Positions 9,212-18,800 of a stretch of DNA of 35,772 nt are shown here, piece after piece. The notes beneath the pieces are model-generated. The model was not told the DNA's origin. It was given only the letters and a program-made list of their open reading frames with translations, and did not search any database. A program made the position numbers and the translations under genes. Source of the stretch: CAZUAQ01 sp964618455 (lineage in GTDB: Bacteria > Planctomycetota > Phycisphaerae > UBA1845 > PWPN01); assembly GCA_964618455.1 (NCBI GenBank), contig CAZUAQ010000053.1:1-35772 (forward strand), read 5' to 3'. The first letter of the stretch is position 1; every line of letters begins with the position of its first letter.

Positions 9212-10185
9212 GCCAACTCCGATTCCGCCACTTCCTCAATCTTCTCCCCGCTCCAAAAGCCGAGGATCACGCCGATGGTCGCCATGCTCACGTATTCTAC
9301 GGGCAGCACACGCGCGAGCGTATGCGGTGGCGTGGTCGCCAGATGGCGGAAATGCAGGACTTCGCCCTGCGTCCAGGTCATGTCCGCGTTCACGTAACCC
9401 ATGACGTAAGCGACCACCGCCACGAACAGCGGCGCGCCCAGGTACCACCGGGATTCGTGCACGCCGACGAAGTAACGCACCAGCATCACCAGCAGCATCA
9501 TCCCGAGGATCAGCACGCCGATGGTCTGCCCGCGAAGAATCGGCGTGACGTCCGTCCGCGACAAGGTGGCATTCAGCATGAACAACGCGGCGATCGTCGT
9601 GGCGCCGGTGGCCATCCAGCCGGGCTTGGCGCCCTCGCCATTGGCGGCCGGCGACGGCGCTTCGTTCTTGATGGCCGCTTCGCCGCCGCCAGGTAACCAG
9701 AGCCAGCCGTACACAAACATGACCGCCAGCCAGTTGGCGACGAGAATGGCCCCCCACAGGGCCGTATCGAGCAGGAGCCGGATCATGAGCGCCTGGCGGC
9801 TGGATTCCTCGATGCCCGCGTGGTAGCCGAGCACGTCCTGCATGGTTCCGGCACGCTGTGCCATGGCGGCCAGACCTACGCATCCGACCAGGAGGCCCGC
9901 CTCGCGCAGCCGCCGACCCGAAATGGCCGTCCCCAGTACCGAGGACACCAGCGACAGCACCAGGATGGCCACCCAGCTCCCGATGTCGATCCCTGTGCCG
10001 ACCGCCAGCGTCAGCCCCATCTCGGGGTCCTTCGGCCCGGCCACCATCCAGCCCAGGTAACGCATCAACCCGATCGCCACCACGCATCCGGCGACGATTC
10101 GCAGCTTGTCCACGAACCGAACCCGCGGCATCGGCGGGGCCTGGCCCGAAGCGGCGGCCGAAACTTGACTGGAAGCCTGACTCAT
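9208..10185 (-). CDS. Multi-pass membrane protein of unknown function
   Basis: 325 residues with about eight hydrophobic segments, for example VAILVLSLVSSVLG, AILVANWLAVMFVYGW and GVLILGMMLLVMLV. The first 25 residues are Ser/Ala/Gln-rich and probably cytoplasmic. A short Ala/Glu/Gly/Pro loop splits the membrane segments into two groups. I recognise no family motif and no obvious polar transport signature. It is the first gene of the minus-strand operon that continues through gatC and gatA. No strong ribosome-binding site precedes the ATG at 10185. It is divergent from the DUF5131 gene over about 136 bases. Confidence 0.65.
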   Translation of the reverse strand: MSQASSQVSAAASGQAPPMPRVRFVDKLRIVAGCVVAIGLMRYLGWMVAGPKDPEMGLTLAVGTGIDIGSWVAILVLSLVSSVLGTAISGRRLREAGLLVGCVGLAAMAQRAGTMQDVLGYHAGIEESSRQALMIRLLLDTALWGAILVANWLAVMFVYGWLWLPGGGEAAIKNEAPSPAANGEGAKPGWMATGATTIAALFMLNATLSRTDVTPILRGQTIGVLILGMMLLVMLVRYFVGVHESRWYLGAPLFVAVVAYVMGYVNADMTWTQGEVLHFRHLATTPPHTLARVLPVEYVSMATIGVILGFWSGEKIEEVAESELA

Positions 10186-10282
10186 AGCCCAAAACTAACC
10201 GAAAACCGTGCCCAAGGCCAAAACGACACTATCGGAGTCGGAGGCGAAATGACGTAATGAGAAAAGACGCATGAGAAGAGTC

Positions 10283-10311
10283 TTGACGACAGCTCTGAAT
10301 TAGGCTAATGT
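10283..10311 (+). promoter_or_regulatory. Candidate promoter for the DUF5131-TcmP cassette
   Basis: TTGACG at 10283-10288, 17 bases, then TAATGT at 10306-10311. The -35 box is good and the -10 box is weak. The ATG of the next gene is only ten bases past the -10 box, so a transcript from here would be leaderless or nearly so. Confidence 0.4.
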
Positions 10312-10321
10312 TAGGTACGGC

Positions 10322-11080
10322 ATGGCGAACAATTCATCCATTGAATGGACCGATGCTACCTGGAACCCGGTGACAGGATGTACCAAGGTCAGTCCCGGCT
10401 GCAAGAACTGCTACGCCGACCGTATGGCCGGCCGTCTCCAGGCCATGGGGGTGTCACAGTACCGTAATGGCTTTGCGCTGACTCTCCAGCAGGAAGCGCT
10501 CTCGGTCCCTCTGCGATGGAAAAAGCCGCGTTTCGTGTTCGTCAACTCAATGAGCGACCTGTTTCACAAAGACATTCCTCTGGATTACATCCAGCGCGTT
10601 TTTCGGGTGATGCGGGACGCATCCCGGCACACATTCCAAGTTCTGACCAAGCGGCCGGAAATTGCTCTGAAGTACTCTCCAGACTTGCCATGGCCAAAGA
10701 ACGTCTGGCTGGGAACCAGCGTGGAAAACGCCTTCTATACCCATCGGATTCGGGACCTCCGCAAAGTGCCCGCCCATACTCGCTTCCTGTCGGTGGAACC
10801 CCTGATCGGTCCGATTCCACGCCTGCCTCTTCAAGGGATCAACTGGGTAATTGTGGGTGGCGAGTCGGGTCCCGGGGCAAGGCCGATGGAAGCGGATTGG
10901 GTCAGGCGTATACGCGATCGCTGTTTGGCCAAGGGGGTTCCGTTCTTCTTCAAGCAATGGGGCGGCACGAATAAGAAGAAATCCGGCCGCATGCTTGATG
11001 GAAGGACATGGGACGCCATGCCGGAGTTCAGAAGTGACCAAGAAACGCACGAAAAAAAAGCTGCCGCCACCGGAAGATGA
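10322..11080 (+). CDS. Phage Gp37/Gp68-like protein (DUF5131), three-Cys motif
   Basis: 252 residues. The N-terminus has the hallmark SIEWTDATWNPVTGC and a cysteine triad Cys20, Cys27 and Cys30 in GCTKVSPGCKNCYA (CX6CX2C). Further family landmarks are FVNSMSDLFH, QVLTKRPE, VWLGTSVEN, FLSVEPLIGP, VIVGGESGPGARPM and FFFKQWGG. The family is found in phages and bacteria. The cysteine triad resembles an iron-sulfur or radical-SAM-like site, but no reaction has been firmly assigned that I know of. The next gene overlaps by 47 bases and is the usual partner of this family, so the two probably act together. GC is slightly below that of neighbours, and the cassette interrupts housekeeping genes. Confidence 0.85.
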   Translation: MANNSSIEWTDATWNPVTGCTKVSPGCKNCYADRMAGRLQAMGVSQYRNGFALTLQQEALSVPLRWKKPRFVFVNSMSDLFHKDIPLDYIQRVFRVMRDASRHTFQVLTKRPEIALKYSPDLPWPKNVWLGTSVENAFYTHRIRDLRKVPAHTRFLSVEPLIGPIPRLPLQGINWVIVGGESGPGARPMEADWVRRIRDRCLAKGVPFFFKQWGGTNKKKSGRMLDGRTWDAMPEFRSDQETHEKKAAATGR

Positions 11081-11864
11081 CGGGCTGCACATTCCTGAAG
11101 TGGGGGATTGGTCAGCGCACAAGCACCATTTCTTATGGCGGTACATTGATGCATTCACCGTGTCGATGAAAGAGAAGTGGAAGCTTCACTATGTTGATCT
11201 ATACGCTGGTGCAGGAATTACAAAGCTGAAAAATTCTGGTAAGCTTGAATGGGGCTCACCGCTATTGGCGCTACAAGCTCCGAAGCCTTTTCACCATCTG
11301 CATCTCTGTGAAAAGAATCGACAGTGTTTCGAGGCCTTGAGTCAGCGTGTAGCCCGATTTGGCACGAACGTAACATTGTACAACAGGGACGCAAACACAG
11401 TTATTCGGCAAATAGTCGATTCGCTTCCAAGCGATTCACTCTCATTAGCGTTTCTGGACCCATATGGCCTGAATCCGACTTTTGAGGCACTTTCGCTTCT
11501 TGGGACGAAGCGTGTTGACTTGATCATCTACTTCCCAGACAAGATTGATATTGCGCGGAATATCAGAGAATACTATTACGGCAACACTCAATCCAAGCTT
11601 GATAAGTACCTTGGCATGGGTTCAGCATGGAGAAAAGAGGTAGACAAAGCTTCTTCTTCTAAGTGGCCAGAGATCATACGCAGTCTATACTTCGAGAGAA
11701 TAGGCACGTTGGGCTATTCTATTTTCGACGCAGAACGGATCGAGGGTAGAAAGATTCCACTATACCAACTCGTGTTTTGTTCGAAGAATCCAATGGGAGG
11801 CCGTCTTTGGCGCAGGGTCTGCAGCGTCAAGCCCGACAGTCAACGAACCTTTCTCTTTGAGTAA
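11034..11864 (+). CDS. tcmP: Three-Cys-motif partner protein TcmP
   Basis: About 276 residues. After a Lys-rich start the protein reads VGDWSAHKHHFLWRYIDAF, then YVDLYAGAGI at residues 53-62, which looks like a methyltransferase-type nucleotide-binding turn. FLDPYGLNPTFEAL and RVDLIIYFP follow. This layout matches the TcmP family, named for its pairing with the upstream three-Cys protein; its biochemical role is not known to me. The start is uncertain. A GTG at 11034 has CCGGAG eight bases upstream and leads straight into the conserved region; an in-frame ATG at 10998 lies deeper inside the upstream gene. The gene is distinctly more AT-rich than its surroundings and uses different codons, which suggests horizontal acquisition. 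Confidence 0.8.
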   Translation: MTKKRTKKKLPPPEDDGLHIPEVGDWSAHKHHFLWRYIDAFTVSMKEKWKLHYVDLYAGAGITKLKNSGKLEWGSPLLALQAPKPFHHLHLCEKNRQCFEALSQRVARFGTNVTLYNRDANTVIRQIVDSLPSDSLSLAFLDPYGLNPTFEALSLLGTKRVDLIIYFPDKIDIARNIREYYYGNTQSKLDKYLGMGSAWRKEVDKASSSKWPEIIRSLYFERIGTLGYSIFDAERIEGRKIPLYQLVFCSKNPMGGRLWRRVCSVKPDSQRTFLFE

Positions 11865-11875
11865 GCATTGTTCGA

Positions 11876-11904
11876 TTGTGATCGAAGGGGGTATGTACTA
11901 ATAT
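11876..11904 (+). promoter_or_regulatory. Candidate promoter for ffh
   Basis: TTGTGA at 11876-11881, 17 bases, then TAATAT at 11899-11904; each box matches the consensus at four of six positions. Transcription would begin near 11911, about 50 bases ahead of ffh. The region is locally AT-rich. Confidence 0.35.
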
Positions 11905-11962
11905 TATTGGGTGTGAGTCGGTATTCATGCAAGCCATAATGTGAGGTCTCTTCGAGCGTTCC

Positions 11963-13393
11963 ATGTTTGATTCACTCAGCGAACGATTCAACGGCATCTT
12001 TCACCAGCTTCGCGGGCGGGGGAAGCTCACCGAGGCCAATATCTCCGACGCGCTGCGCGAAGTGCGGACCGCCCTCCTTGAGGCGGACGTCCACGTGCAG
12101 GTCGCCCGCAAGTTCGTCGATGACGTCCAGGAGAAGGCCCTCGGCGCCGAGGTCATCAGCTCGCTCAAGCCCGACCAGGTGCTGGTCAAGATCGTCCACG
12201 ACGAACTCATCCAGCTCATGGGCCCGGTCGACCCGAAGATCCCCTTCGTCACGCCGGGGCCGACGGTCATCCTCCTCGCCGGTCTGCAGGGCTCGGGTAA
12301 AACCACCACCTGCGGCAAGCTCGCCAAGTACATCTTGAGCAAGGGCAAGCGTCCGCTGCTGGTCGCCGCCGACCTGAAGCGCCCCGCCGCCATCGACCAG
12401 CTCGAGGTCATCGGCGAGCAGGTGGGCGTGCCCGTCCATACCGAGCGCGATCACCAGAGCCCGGTGAAGGTCTGCCGTAACGGCGTGCTCCAGGCCCGCA
12501 AGCTCGATCGCGACGTGGTGATTCTCGATACCGCCGGCCGGCTCGCCATCGACGACGAACTGATGGAGGAGATCGCCCAGGTCGAGAAGGCGACCAGTCC
12601 GCACCAGGTCTACCTCGTCATTGATGCCATGACCGGTCAGGACGCGGTCAACACCGCCCGCAGCTTCAACGAGCGGCTCGAACTCGACGCCCTGATCCTC
12701 ACCAAGTTCGACTCCGACACCCGTGGCGGTGCGGCGCTGTCGGCCAAGATGATCACCGGCAAGCCGATCAAGTACATCGGAACCGGGGAGAAGTTCGACA
12801 AGCTGGAGGAGTTTCACGCCGACCGCATCGCCGGGCGCATTCTCGGCATGGGCGATGTCGTCTCGCTCGTCGAGAAGGCGCAGGAGCAGTACGACGCCAA
12901 GGAGGCCGAGAAACTTCAGAAGAAGATGTCCAAGGGGCTCGACCTCGAGGACTTTCTCGGCCAGATGCGCAAAATGAAGTCCATGGGCTCCATGAAGGAT
13001 CTCATGAAAATGATGCCGGGCATGAACCAGCTTGGCGACATGGACATGGACGAGGGAGAACTCGTCAAGTTCGAGGCGATCATCCAGTCGATGACCCCGC
13101 GCGAGCGAAAAGATCCCGATCTCGTCGAGGCTTCCCGGCGCCGGCGTATCGCCCGCGGCAGCGGAACCGAAACCAAGGACGTCTCCAACCTCATCAAAAC
13201 CTTCAGCCAGGTCCGCGACATGATGAAGGCGATGAGCGGCATGTCCGTGATGGACCGGATGAAGTCCGTCACGCAATTCAGCAAGATGGCCGGCTCCGGC
13301 ATGATGCCGAAATTCAAATCCAAGGGCACGGTCAAGAAGCGGCGTGAATCCAAGAAAGACAAGCGCAAGCGTCGAAAGAAGCACAAGCGCTGA
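11963..13393 (+). CDS. ffh: Signal recognition particle protein Ffh
   Basis: The SRP54-type GTPase that binds 4.5S/6S RNA and signal sequences and delivers ribosomes to FtsY at the membrane. 476 residues. An N domain is followed by the G domain with GLQGSGKTTTCGKLAKY (from about residue 105), DTAGRLAIDDELM (189) and TKFDSDTRGGAALS (247). The methionine-rich M domain has runs such as MKSMGSMKDLMKMMPGM and the RNA-binding SRRRRIARGSGTE. The C-terminus is an unusually long Lys/Arg tail (SKKDKRKRRKKHKR). The ATG at 11963 lacks a close Shine-Dalgarno sequence. The SRP RNA gene was not seen in the window. Confidence 0.97.
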   Translation: MFDSLSERFNGIFHQLRGRGKLTEANISDALREVRTALLEADVHVQVARKFVDDVQEKALGAEVISSLKPDQVLVKIVHDELIQLMGPVDPKIPFVTPGPTVILLAGLQGSGKTTTCGKLAKYILSKGKRPLLVAADLKRPAAIDQLEVIGEQVGVPVHTERDHQSPVKVCRNGVLQARKLDRDVVILDTAGRLAIDDELMEEIAQVEKATSPHQVYLVIDAMTGQDAVNTARSFNERLELDALILTKFDSDTRGGAALSAKMITGKPIKYIGTGEKFDKLEEFHADRIAGRILGMGDVVSLVEKAQEQYDAKEAEKLQKKMSKGLDLEDFLGQMRKMKSMGSMKDLMKMMPGMNQLGDMDMDEGELVKFEAIIQSMTPRERKDPDLVEASRRRRIARGSGTETKDVSNLIKTFSQVRDMMKAMSGMSVMDRMKSVTQFSKMAGSGMMPKFKSKGTVKKRRESKKDKRKRRKKHKR

Positions 13394-13481
13394 GCCTGCT
13401 CCCCCCGCATGACGCCCTCCCGTGCAGACCTGTCGCGCCCATGCGAGAGCCAGGAATTCTCGCGCTGCAGGCCGTCGGTGG

Positions 13482-14258
13482 CTATCTTTTCTCCATCGTA
13501 CGGCGCGAGATTTTGAGGAGTGTCCGCGAAGGGACGATCGGGATGACGCATTTCTTCAGGAAGCTCAGCTTCCAGTCATTGGTCACGATCAACTTGCCCT
13601 GAAGCATGGCGTCGTAGCCGATTCGGGCGACATCCATGGAAGCGGCGGCGTTCCGGAACCCGCTCACATCGGTCAGGTTGCCGCGGCGGGCGAAATCCGT
13701 CTCGACGGGACCGGGACAGAGCGCGGTGATGGTGATGTTCCGGTCCGAGAGTTCCTCGGCAATGGCCTGCGAAAAAGAGACGACGAATGCCTTGGTCGCA
13801 TAGTAGACCGCCTGCAAAGGGCCGGGCAGGAACGCCGCCATCGACGCCACGTTGAGGATTCGCCCGCGATTCCGCGCGACCATGTCCTGCAGTATGCGAT
13901 GCGTCAGGTCGCAGAGGGCCATGACGTTCAGGCGGATCATGGCCTGGTCCTGATCCCAGGAACGTTCATGGAATTTACCATGACCACCGAAGCCGGCGTT
14001 GTTGATCAGGATATCGACGTCGATCCCGTCTTCCCGGACACGCTCAGTCACGCGTTGCGGTGCGTCGGGTTCGGTCAGGTCGAGGGCGATGCAGGTGACC
14101 TGGATGGAATGCTTCTCTTCGAGTTCCGCCTTGAGTGCATTCAAGGCATCCTCGCGACGGGCGACGATCACGAGGTCCCCGCCACGCGCGGCATGAAGAC
14201 GCGCGAAGTCCCGGCCGATGCCCCCGGAAGCGCCGGTGATCAGAGCGGTCTCGGGCAT
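13482..14258 (-). CDS. Short-chain dehydrogenase/reductase
   Basis: 258 residues, the usual size of a classical SDR with a Rossmann fold. The cofactor turn GASGGIG is at residues 9-15. INNAG lies near residue 86. The catalytic Asn111, Ser139, Tyr152 and Lys156 are all visible (LNVMAL, NVASMAAF, YYATK). Arg34 and Arg35 after the second strand suggest preference for NADP(H), by family rule. The sequence resembles general SDRs of the DltE/YqjQ kind, and the substrate is not predictable. A good AGGAGAGA lies six bases ahead of the ATG. The gene stands alone, converging with ffh. Confidence 0.88.
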   Translation of the reverse strand: MPETALITGASGGIGRDFARLHAARGGDLVIVARREDALNALKAELEEKHSIQVTCIALDLTEPDAPQRVTERVREDGIDVDILINNAGFGGHGKFHERSWDQDQAMIRLNVMALCDLTHRILQDMVARNRGRILNVASMAAFLPGPLQAVYYATKAFVVSFSQAIAEELSDRNITITALCPGPVETDFARRGNLTDVSGFRNAAASMDVARIGYDAMLQGKLIVTNDWKLSFLKKCVIPIVPSRTLLKISRRTMEKR

Positions 14259-14293
14259 GCGAATCTCTCCTGAGAAAGTGAGGTCTCTCCGTA

Positions 14294-14318
14294 ATCTTCC
14301 GTTGGCAGGAAGATCATA
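14294..14318 (-). promoter_or_regulatory. Possible -10 box and inverted repeat before the SDR gene
   Basis: On the minus strand TATGAT (14313-14318) resembles a -10 box, though no good -35 is seen. It overlaps a perfect inverted repeat ATCTTCC-7-GGAAGAT at 14294-14314, which would lie at the transcription start and could be an operator or a small hairpin. Weak evidence overall. Confidence 0.3.
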
Positions 14319-14380
14319 GCCGGCGCCGACGTGCTTTGCCCATCGGGAGCATCGAAGGGGTGGGGGAAACGTGGATGCTC

Positions 14381-14425
14381 AGAAAAAGAAACGAGGCCCT
14401 GGGGTCATACCGATCCAGGGCCTCG
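14381..14425 (-). terminator. Rho-independent terminator of the PEP-CTERM gene
   Basis: A perfect 11-base-pair stem, CGAGGCCCTGG at 14392-14402 and CCAGGGCCTCG at 14415-14425, with a 12-base loop. Read on the minus strand the hairpin is followed at once by TTTCTTTTTCT. It lies about 40 bases past the stop of the PEP-CTERM gene. Confidence 0.85.
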
Positions 14426-14464
14426 TCAGATTGGAGAAGGTTCGTTGTGTTGAAAGGCGGCTGT

Positions 14465-15187
14465 TCAGCGACGGCGTCGCAGCATGAGCAACCCACCCAT
14501 GCCCAGCAGCGCCAGCGAAGCAGGTTCGGGCACGTACTCGACCCGCATGTTGTCGAGATAGAACGTGGCGTCGCCCGCGAAGGGGTTCACGATGTTAAAC
14601 TTGCTGACCAGAATGAGAATGAAATCGAGCTGACCCGCACCATCAAACGCCGTCTCGAGAAAGACGAAATCGTTCTTCCAGACGCCGAAGTTGTCATTGG
14701 CATCGAGCAGCGGGTCAAACTCCTGAAATGTCGCCCCCGGCGCGTTGTGAAGCGGGAACCAGCGGAGATCGCTGTAATCCGAGGGCGTGCCGGTGAAGTC
14801 GATGCGGACATCGGCAATGAACTTGAGCGGTGAGTTGGGCGCGGGGGCCGGACCGCCGAGCGTGTTGACGATGAAGTCCGTCCAGTCGGTCGGGTCAAAG
14901 GCACCACCACCGTCGCTGGGAATCATCCAACCTTCGCCATCCGGATTCGTGGCGAACGTCTGCTCGCCCGGAACGAAGTAGGCCTGCGACGTGTTTCCCG
15001 TGGTTACGGTACCGGCATCCAGCGAGTAGGATGTTGGCGGCCCATATCCGGCCGGCGCCTCGACGTTTTCCCCCACCAGGCCGAGACCATAGTTCGTGCC
15101 GACCTCGAAATCACTGAACGACACTTCGACGCCGAAGCTGGGCATCGCCACACAGAGCACAACTGCCATTGTTGACAAGATTCGCAT
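14465..15187 (-). CDS. PEP-CTERM sorting-domain protein
   Basis: A secreted protein of 240 residues. It begins with a signal peptide (MRILSTMAVVLCVAMPSFG) and ends in the classic PEP-CTERM signal: VPEPASLALLGMGGLLMLRR, with the PEP triad, a hydrophobic segment and terminal arginines. Such tails are processed by an exosortase, which is not in this window. The central part looks like a beta-rich jelly-roll domain, perhaps carbohydrate-binding, but I cannot name a family. The start at 15187 has an ideal AGGAGG ribosome-binding site; an in-frame extension to 15277 would bury the signal peptide. A promoter and a strong terminator bracket it as a single-gene unit. Confidence 0.88.
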   Translation of the reverse strand: MRILSTMAVVLCVAMPSFGVEVSFSDFEVGTNYGLGLVGENVEAPAGYGPPTSYSLDAGTVTTGNTSQAYFVPGEQTFATNPDGEGWMIPSDGGGAFDPTDWTDFIVNTLGGPAPAPNSPLKFIADVRIDFTGTPSDYSDLRWFPLHNAPGATFQEFDPLLDANDNFGVWKNDFVFLETAFDGAGQLDFILILVSKFNIVNPFAGDATFYLDNMRVEYVPEPASLALLGMGGLLMLRRRR

Positions 15188-15320
15188 GTTCCGCCTCCTC
15201 GCGCTGACTTGATTGAGAAACTCAACGGATTTTTCAGGTCTTCCCGGCGACGCATGCCCGGCTTGCTTCGCGAGCACGTCATCGCTTCACGCATTTGCAC
15301 TGCCGCACGTGAACATCTTA

Positions 15321-15350
15321 TTGATACTCGAAAGAGGGGAGCCATGTCAA
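15321..15350 (-). promoter_or_regulatory. Promoter for the PEP-CTERM gene
   Basis: On the minus strand TTGACA (15345-15350), an 18-base spacer and TATCAA (15321-15326). The -35 box is perfect. The predicted leader is about 125 bases. Confidence 0.5.
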
Positions 15351-15536
15351 CGTTTTTTTGTCGATTTCTTCAGACTGAACACAAGTGATGCGTCCAGGAT
15401 AGGGGGAAACCCCTGTGCCAACTTCTCATTCATGCTTCACAGGGTGGCGATTGTAAGCCTATTTATAGCAGTCTATTAGAGCAGATTCCGCCATAGGGCT
15501 ATGCGGCCGGAGGCGGGCAGAGGGGGCGAAAATGCG

Positions 15537-15565
15537 TTGACACTTCTGGCGGTGCGGGTTAGCAT
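15537..15565 (+). promoter_or_regulatory. Promoter for the large dockerin protein
   Basis: TTGACA at 15537-15542, a 17-base spacer, then TAGCAT at 15560-15565. The -35 box is perfect. The leader would be about 235 bases, long enough for post-transcriptional control. A small CCACG-TTGG-CGTGG hairpin occurs in it, but no known riboswitch was recognised. Confidence 0.55.
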
Positions 15566-15806
15566 CAGCACATAGAAACACGTTCCTTTCTGCGTTTTTG
15601 TGTTTCCGGGGAACATTAACAGGATCGTTTTCAGCCACGTTGGCGTGGATTTGCAGATGACGGGAATGGGGACACCTCGAAGGCTATGAAAAGCGGGATA
15701 TCCGTCTCGACGTCATCAAAACGACGCTTCAAGAATGTTTGAAATCCGGTCGCTTCGTAACGACATGTCGCCGAGTGACCACCCACGAGAGGAAGGAGTG
15801 ACTCCC

Positions 15807-18800
15807 ATGTGCCGAGCGGCTGCACTCGCACTTGTCGTCATCACGGCCCCTGCCTTGTCGGCCAATCTACTTTTGAATCCCAGCTTCCAGGATCCCGCCG
15901 TGGCCCAGATCGAGTTTGAATCCGCCCCGGTCGACGGGGACTCCATCGAAATGGACACCAACGGGGTGGCGCGGGTGTACGAGTTCGACACGGACGGGAA
16001 TGTCGGCGTCGGCCATGTTCAGATTGACATCAGTGCGAATCCGACGGAGGACAACGCGGCACAGTTGTTGTCCAATGCCATCAATACGGACTTCGCGGGG
16101 TTGATCGTTCCCTTTAATTCCGAGACGGAGGACATCAATACCGCCGACAGTCCGAAGGTGATTGTGGTCTGGGACGGCACGGGAGGGGACGGTGTTCAAA
16201 ACAGCACGACGCAGGCCAGCACGGTGGACATTATCATTGTGGGTGATGTGTCGGACGGCGACCAGGTCGTGATCGATCCGGGGGGCGTGGATGCCACCTA
16301 CGAATTCGATACAGACAGCAGCGTGACGCCGGGCGCCGTGGCGGTGGATATCTCAGGCGGCGTTGATAAGAATACCGCGGTCACGCAACTGGCGGCGGCG
16401 GTCAATGGTGACGGCTCGGCCTTGGCGACCGCGGCGACGGGCATCGATCCAGGCAACGGCCAGCCGATCACGATCCTGACGTGGATCGGGCTGGACGGTG
16501 ACGATGTGCCCGTGCTCGATCTCGTCGATGCCAATGGCAATATCATTCCGCGCAACTGCGAGTTCACCGGGCAGATCGTCGTGGATCACTTCAACGAAGC
16601 CTGCCGAAGCAACGGGCTCACGATTCTCGATTGGGAGGGAAACAACGGCGTACGCAATGGGAATGTCTTCATTCCCGGTCCGTTCGCGCTCTGTCCGGAC
16701 GAGGGCGGCTGCCGTGATGGCCAGCATGCGTCACTCCAGGGATCGGGAGGCACGCTGATCCTCTGGCAGCACGTGGCAGGTGTCGATCCGGCCAAGACGT
16801 ACCTCCTGACGGGCGAGTGGACGCTCGGGGATTTCTCACCCGCATGCACATTCACAGCGGAGCTGCGCGATGGAGACATGCCCACCTCACCGCTGATCGC
16901 GGAGACAAGCGTCGTGCTGAGCAGCGGCAAGTTCAACTGGCTGCCGTTCTCGGTGGCGGGCCAGCCCTCGGGGACGGACCTGACCGTGCTGCTGCGGGCG
17001 GCGGACTCGGGCGGCAACAACTTTGCCCTGCACGCCAACGACCTCGTGTTGGATGAGGCGACCTGCACCCCGCCGACGATCGATGCCTTCGCGCCGGGCG
17101 TGCTCTTCCGCGACACGGTGTTCGACGATTCGATTTCGATCACGGGTTCGGGCTTCGTGCCCGGCCAGACCGAGGTCCGCATCGAAGGTGATGACATTCC
17201 CGCCATCGTGGCGACAGACGTGCAGGTGGCCCCGGACGGGCTCAGCCTGACGTGCGATCTCGACGTGCCCGCCGATGCGGCGATCGGCACGCGGACGGTG
17301 GTCGTCGAAGTGACCGGATGTGGCGGGGCGGCGTTGGGCAACGCGACGATCGTTCTGTTCTCAGGTCCTTTCCAGGATGGTAGTTTTGAACAGCCCAGCG
17401 CACCCGGTGGCTGCCCGGCCCAGCCGCAGGCGGCACCTTTCTGGTGGAACGCGATCGAGATCAACGGGTTCGGCGGATCGACGAAGTTGTTCCGCAACGA
17501 CCTGGAACCGCCGCTCGGGCCATCGCCGTTCCTGCCGACATGCCCCCCGCCGGATGGCAATCATTACGCCGGTGCCAGCACGGAAGGCGATGGTGGCAGC
17601 AGCGAGCAGGACTTCATCTTCCAGACGTTCAGCGTCACGCCCGGCACACGTTACCTGTTCTCGGGTCAGTTCGCGGGCGGTGGCAACAACCTCGTGCAGA
17701 TGGAGATGCGCGACGGCTTCTTCAATGATCCGGTGCTGGCGAGCACGACGATCAATTCACTGGCGGTTCCGGATGCGTACGATTGGACGTACAACGCTGT
17801 CGCGGGCACGCCCACGGGCGACTTCCTCACGGTCGGCTGGCGCATCAATGTGTTCGGCGAGGCGCCGCATGCGACGTACGGCGATCACATGCAGGTGCAG
17901 ACGTGTTCTTCACCTCCGACGATCACCGGCACGATCACGCCGGCCACGGGTACGGTGGGGAACGTCGTGCAGATCACGGACATCCCCGGGAGCGGATTCA
18001 CGGGTACACCGATCGTGCTCTTCCGCACGGGCGAGACGACGATCGTGGCGGACAACGTCCAGGTCCTCGGCGGTGGCACGAGCTTGAGCTGCGAAGTGGA
18101 CCTGACGGGGGTTCCCGATGACATCTACGATGTGATCGTGATTCAGAACGGGTGTTACGACGACTTGTCGCTGGCGGGCGCGTTCGAGGTGGTCTGCGAC
18201 GTGCCGCTGTCGACACTGACGTCGATCGATGCAACGGCGGGCAGCACGGCGGACTCGGCCGCGAGCCTGACGATCACCGGGACGGATCTGGATGCGTTGA
18301 CCGGGATCGAACTGGTGAGGGACAGGGGCGGGGCGATGATCACGGGTGTGCTCGGGCCGGCCGACTCCGGCGCAACGGAGCGTGCCGCCACGTTCGACCT
18401 GACTGCTGCGGAGATGGGACGTTACGACCTCGTGCCGATCCATCCGTGCCAGGGCGTGCTCCCGCTGGATCGCGCATTCCTCGTGTATCTCGACGTCCCC
18501 GCGAACCTGAGTTTCGAGACGGGTGCCGATCCGGGCGATCCCACCGATGCGTGGTGTGACGGCGTGCTGCCGAACGGGGACCGCACGCCGGACAAGTCAC
18601 GCCCGGTGAACTGGGATGAGTCGGAAGCGCAGATGATTCTGCGGCGTGACAACGGCACGCATGTGGCGCCGTGTCCGTTGCCCGATGGCGATCATTACGC
18701 CGGGTTGTCTTTCGACGGCGCGGGGCCGACGTTCTCGTTGTTCCAGAGCTTTGCCACTTCGCCGGGGCAGCAGGTGACGGTGACCGCCTCGTTCACCGGT

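Noticed and set aside
11870..11885. TTCGAT-4-ATCGAA hairpin after tcmP as terminator
   Set aside because: The stem is only six pairs and is followed by G residues, not T; it overlaps the likely ffh promoter.
11972..13384. 470-codon open frame antisense to ffh
   Set aside because: Leu/His/Asp/Gly-rich shadow of a certain gene; no motif or start signal.
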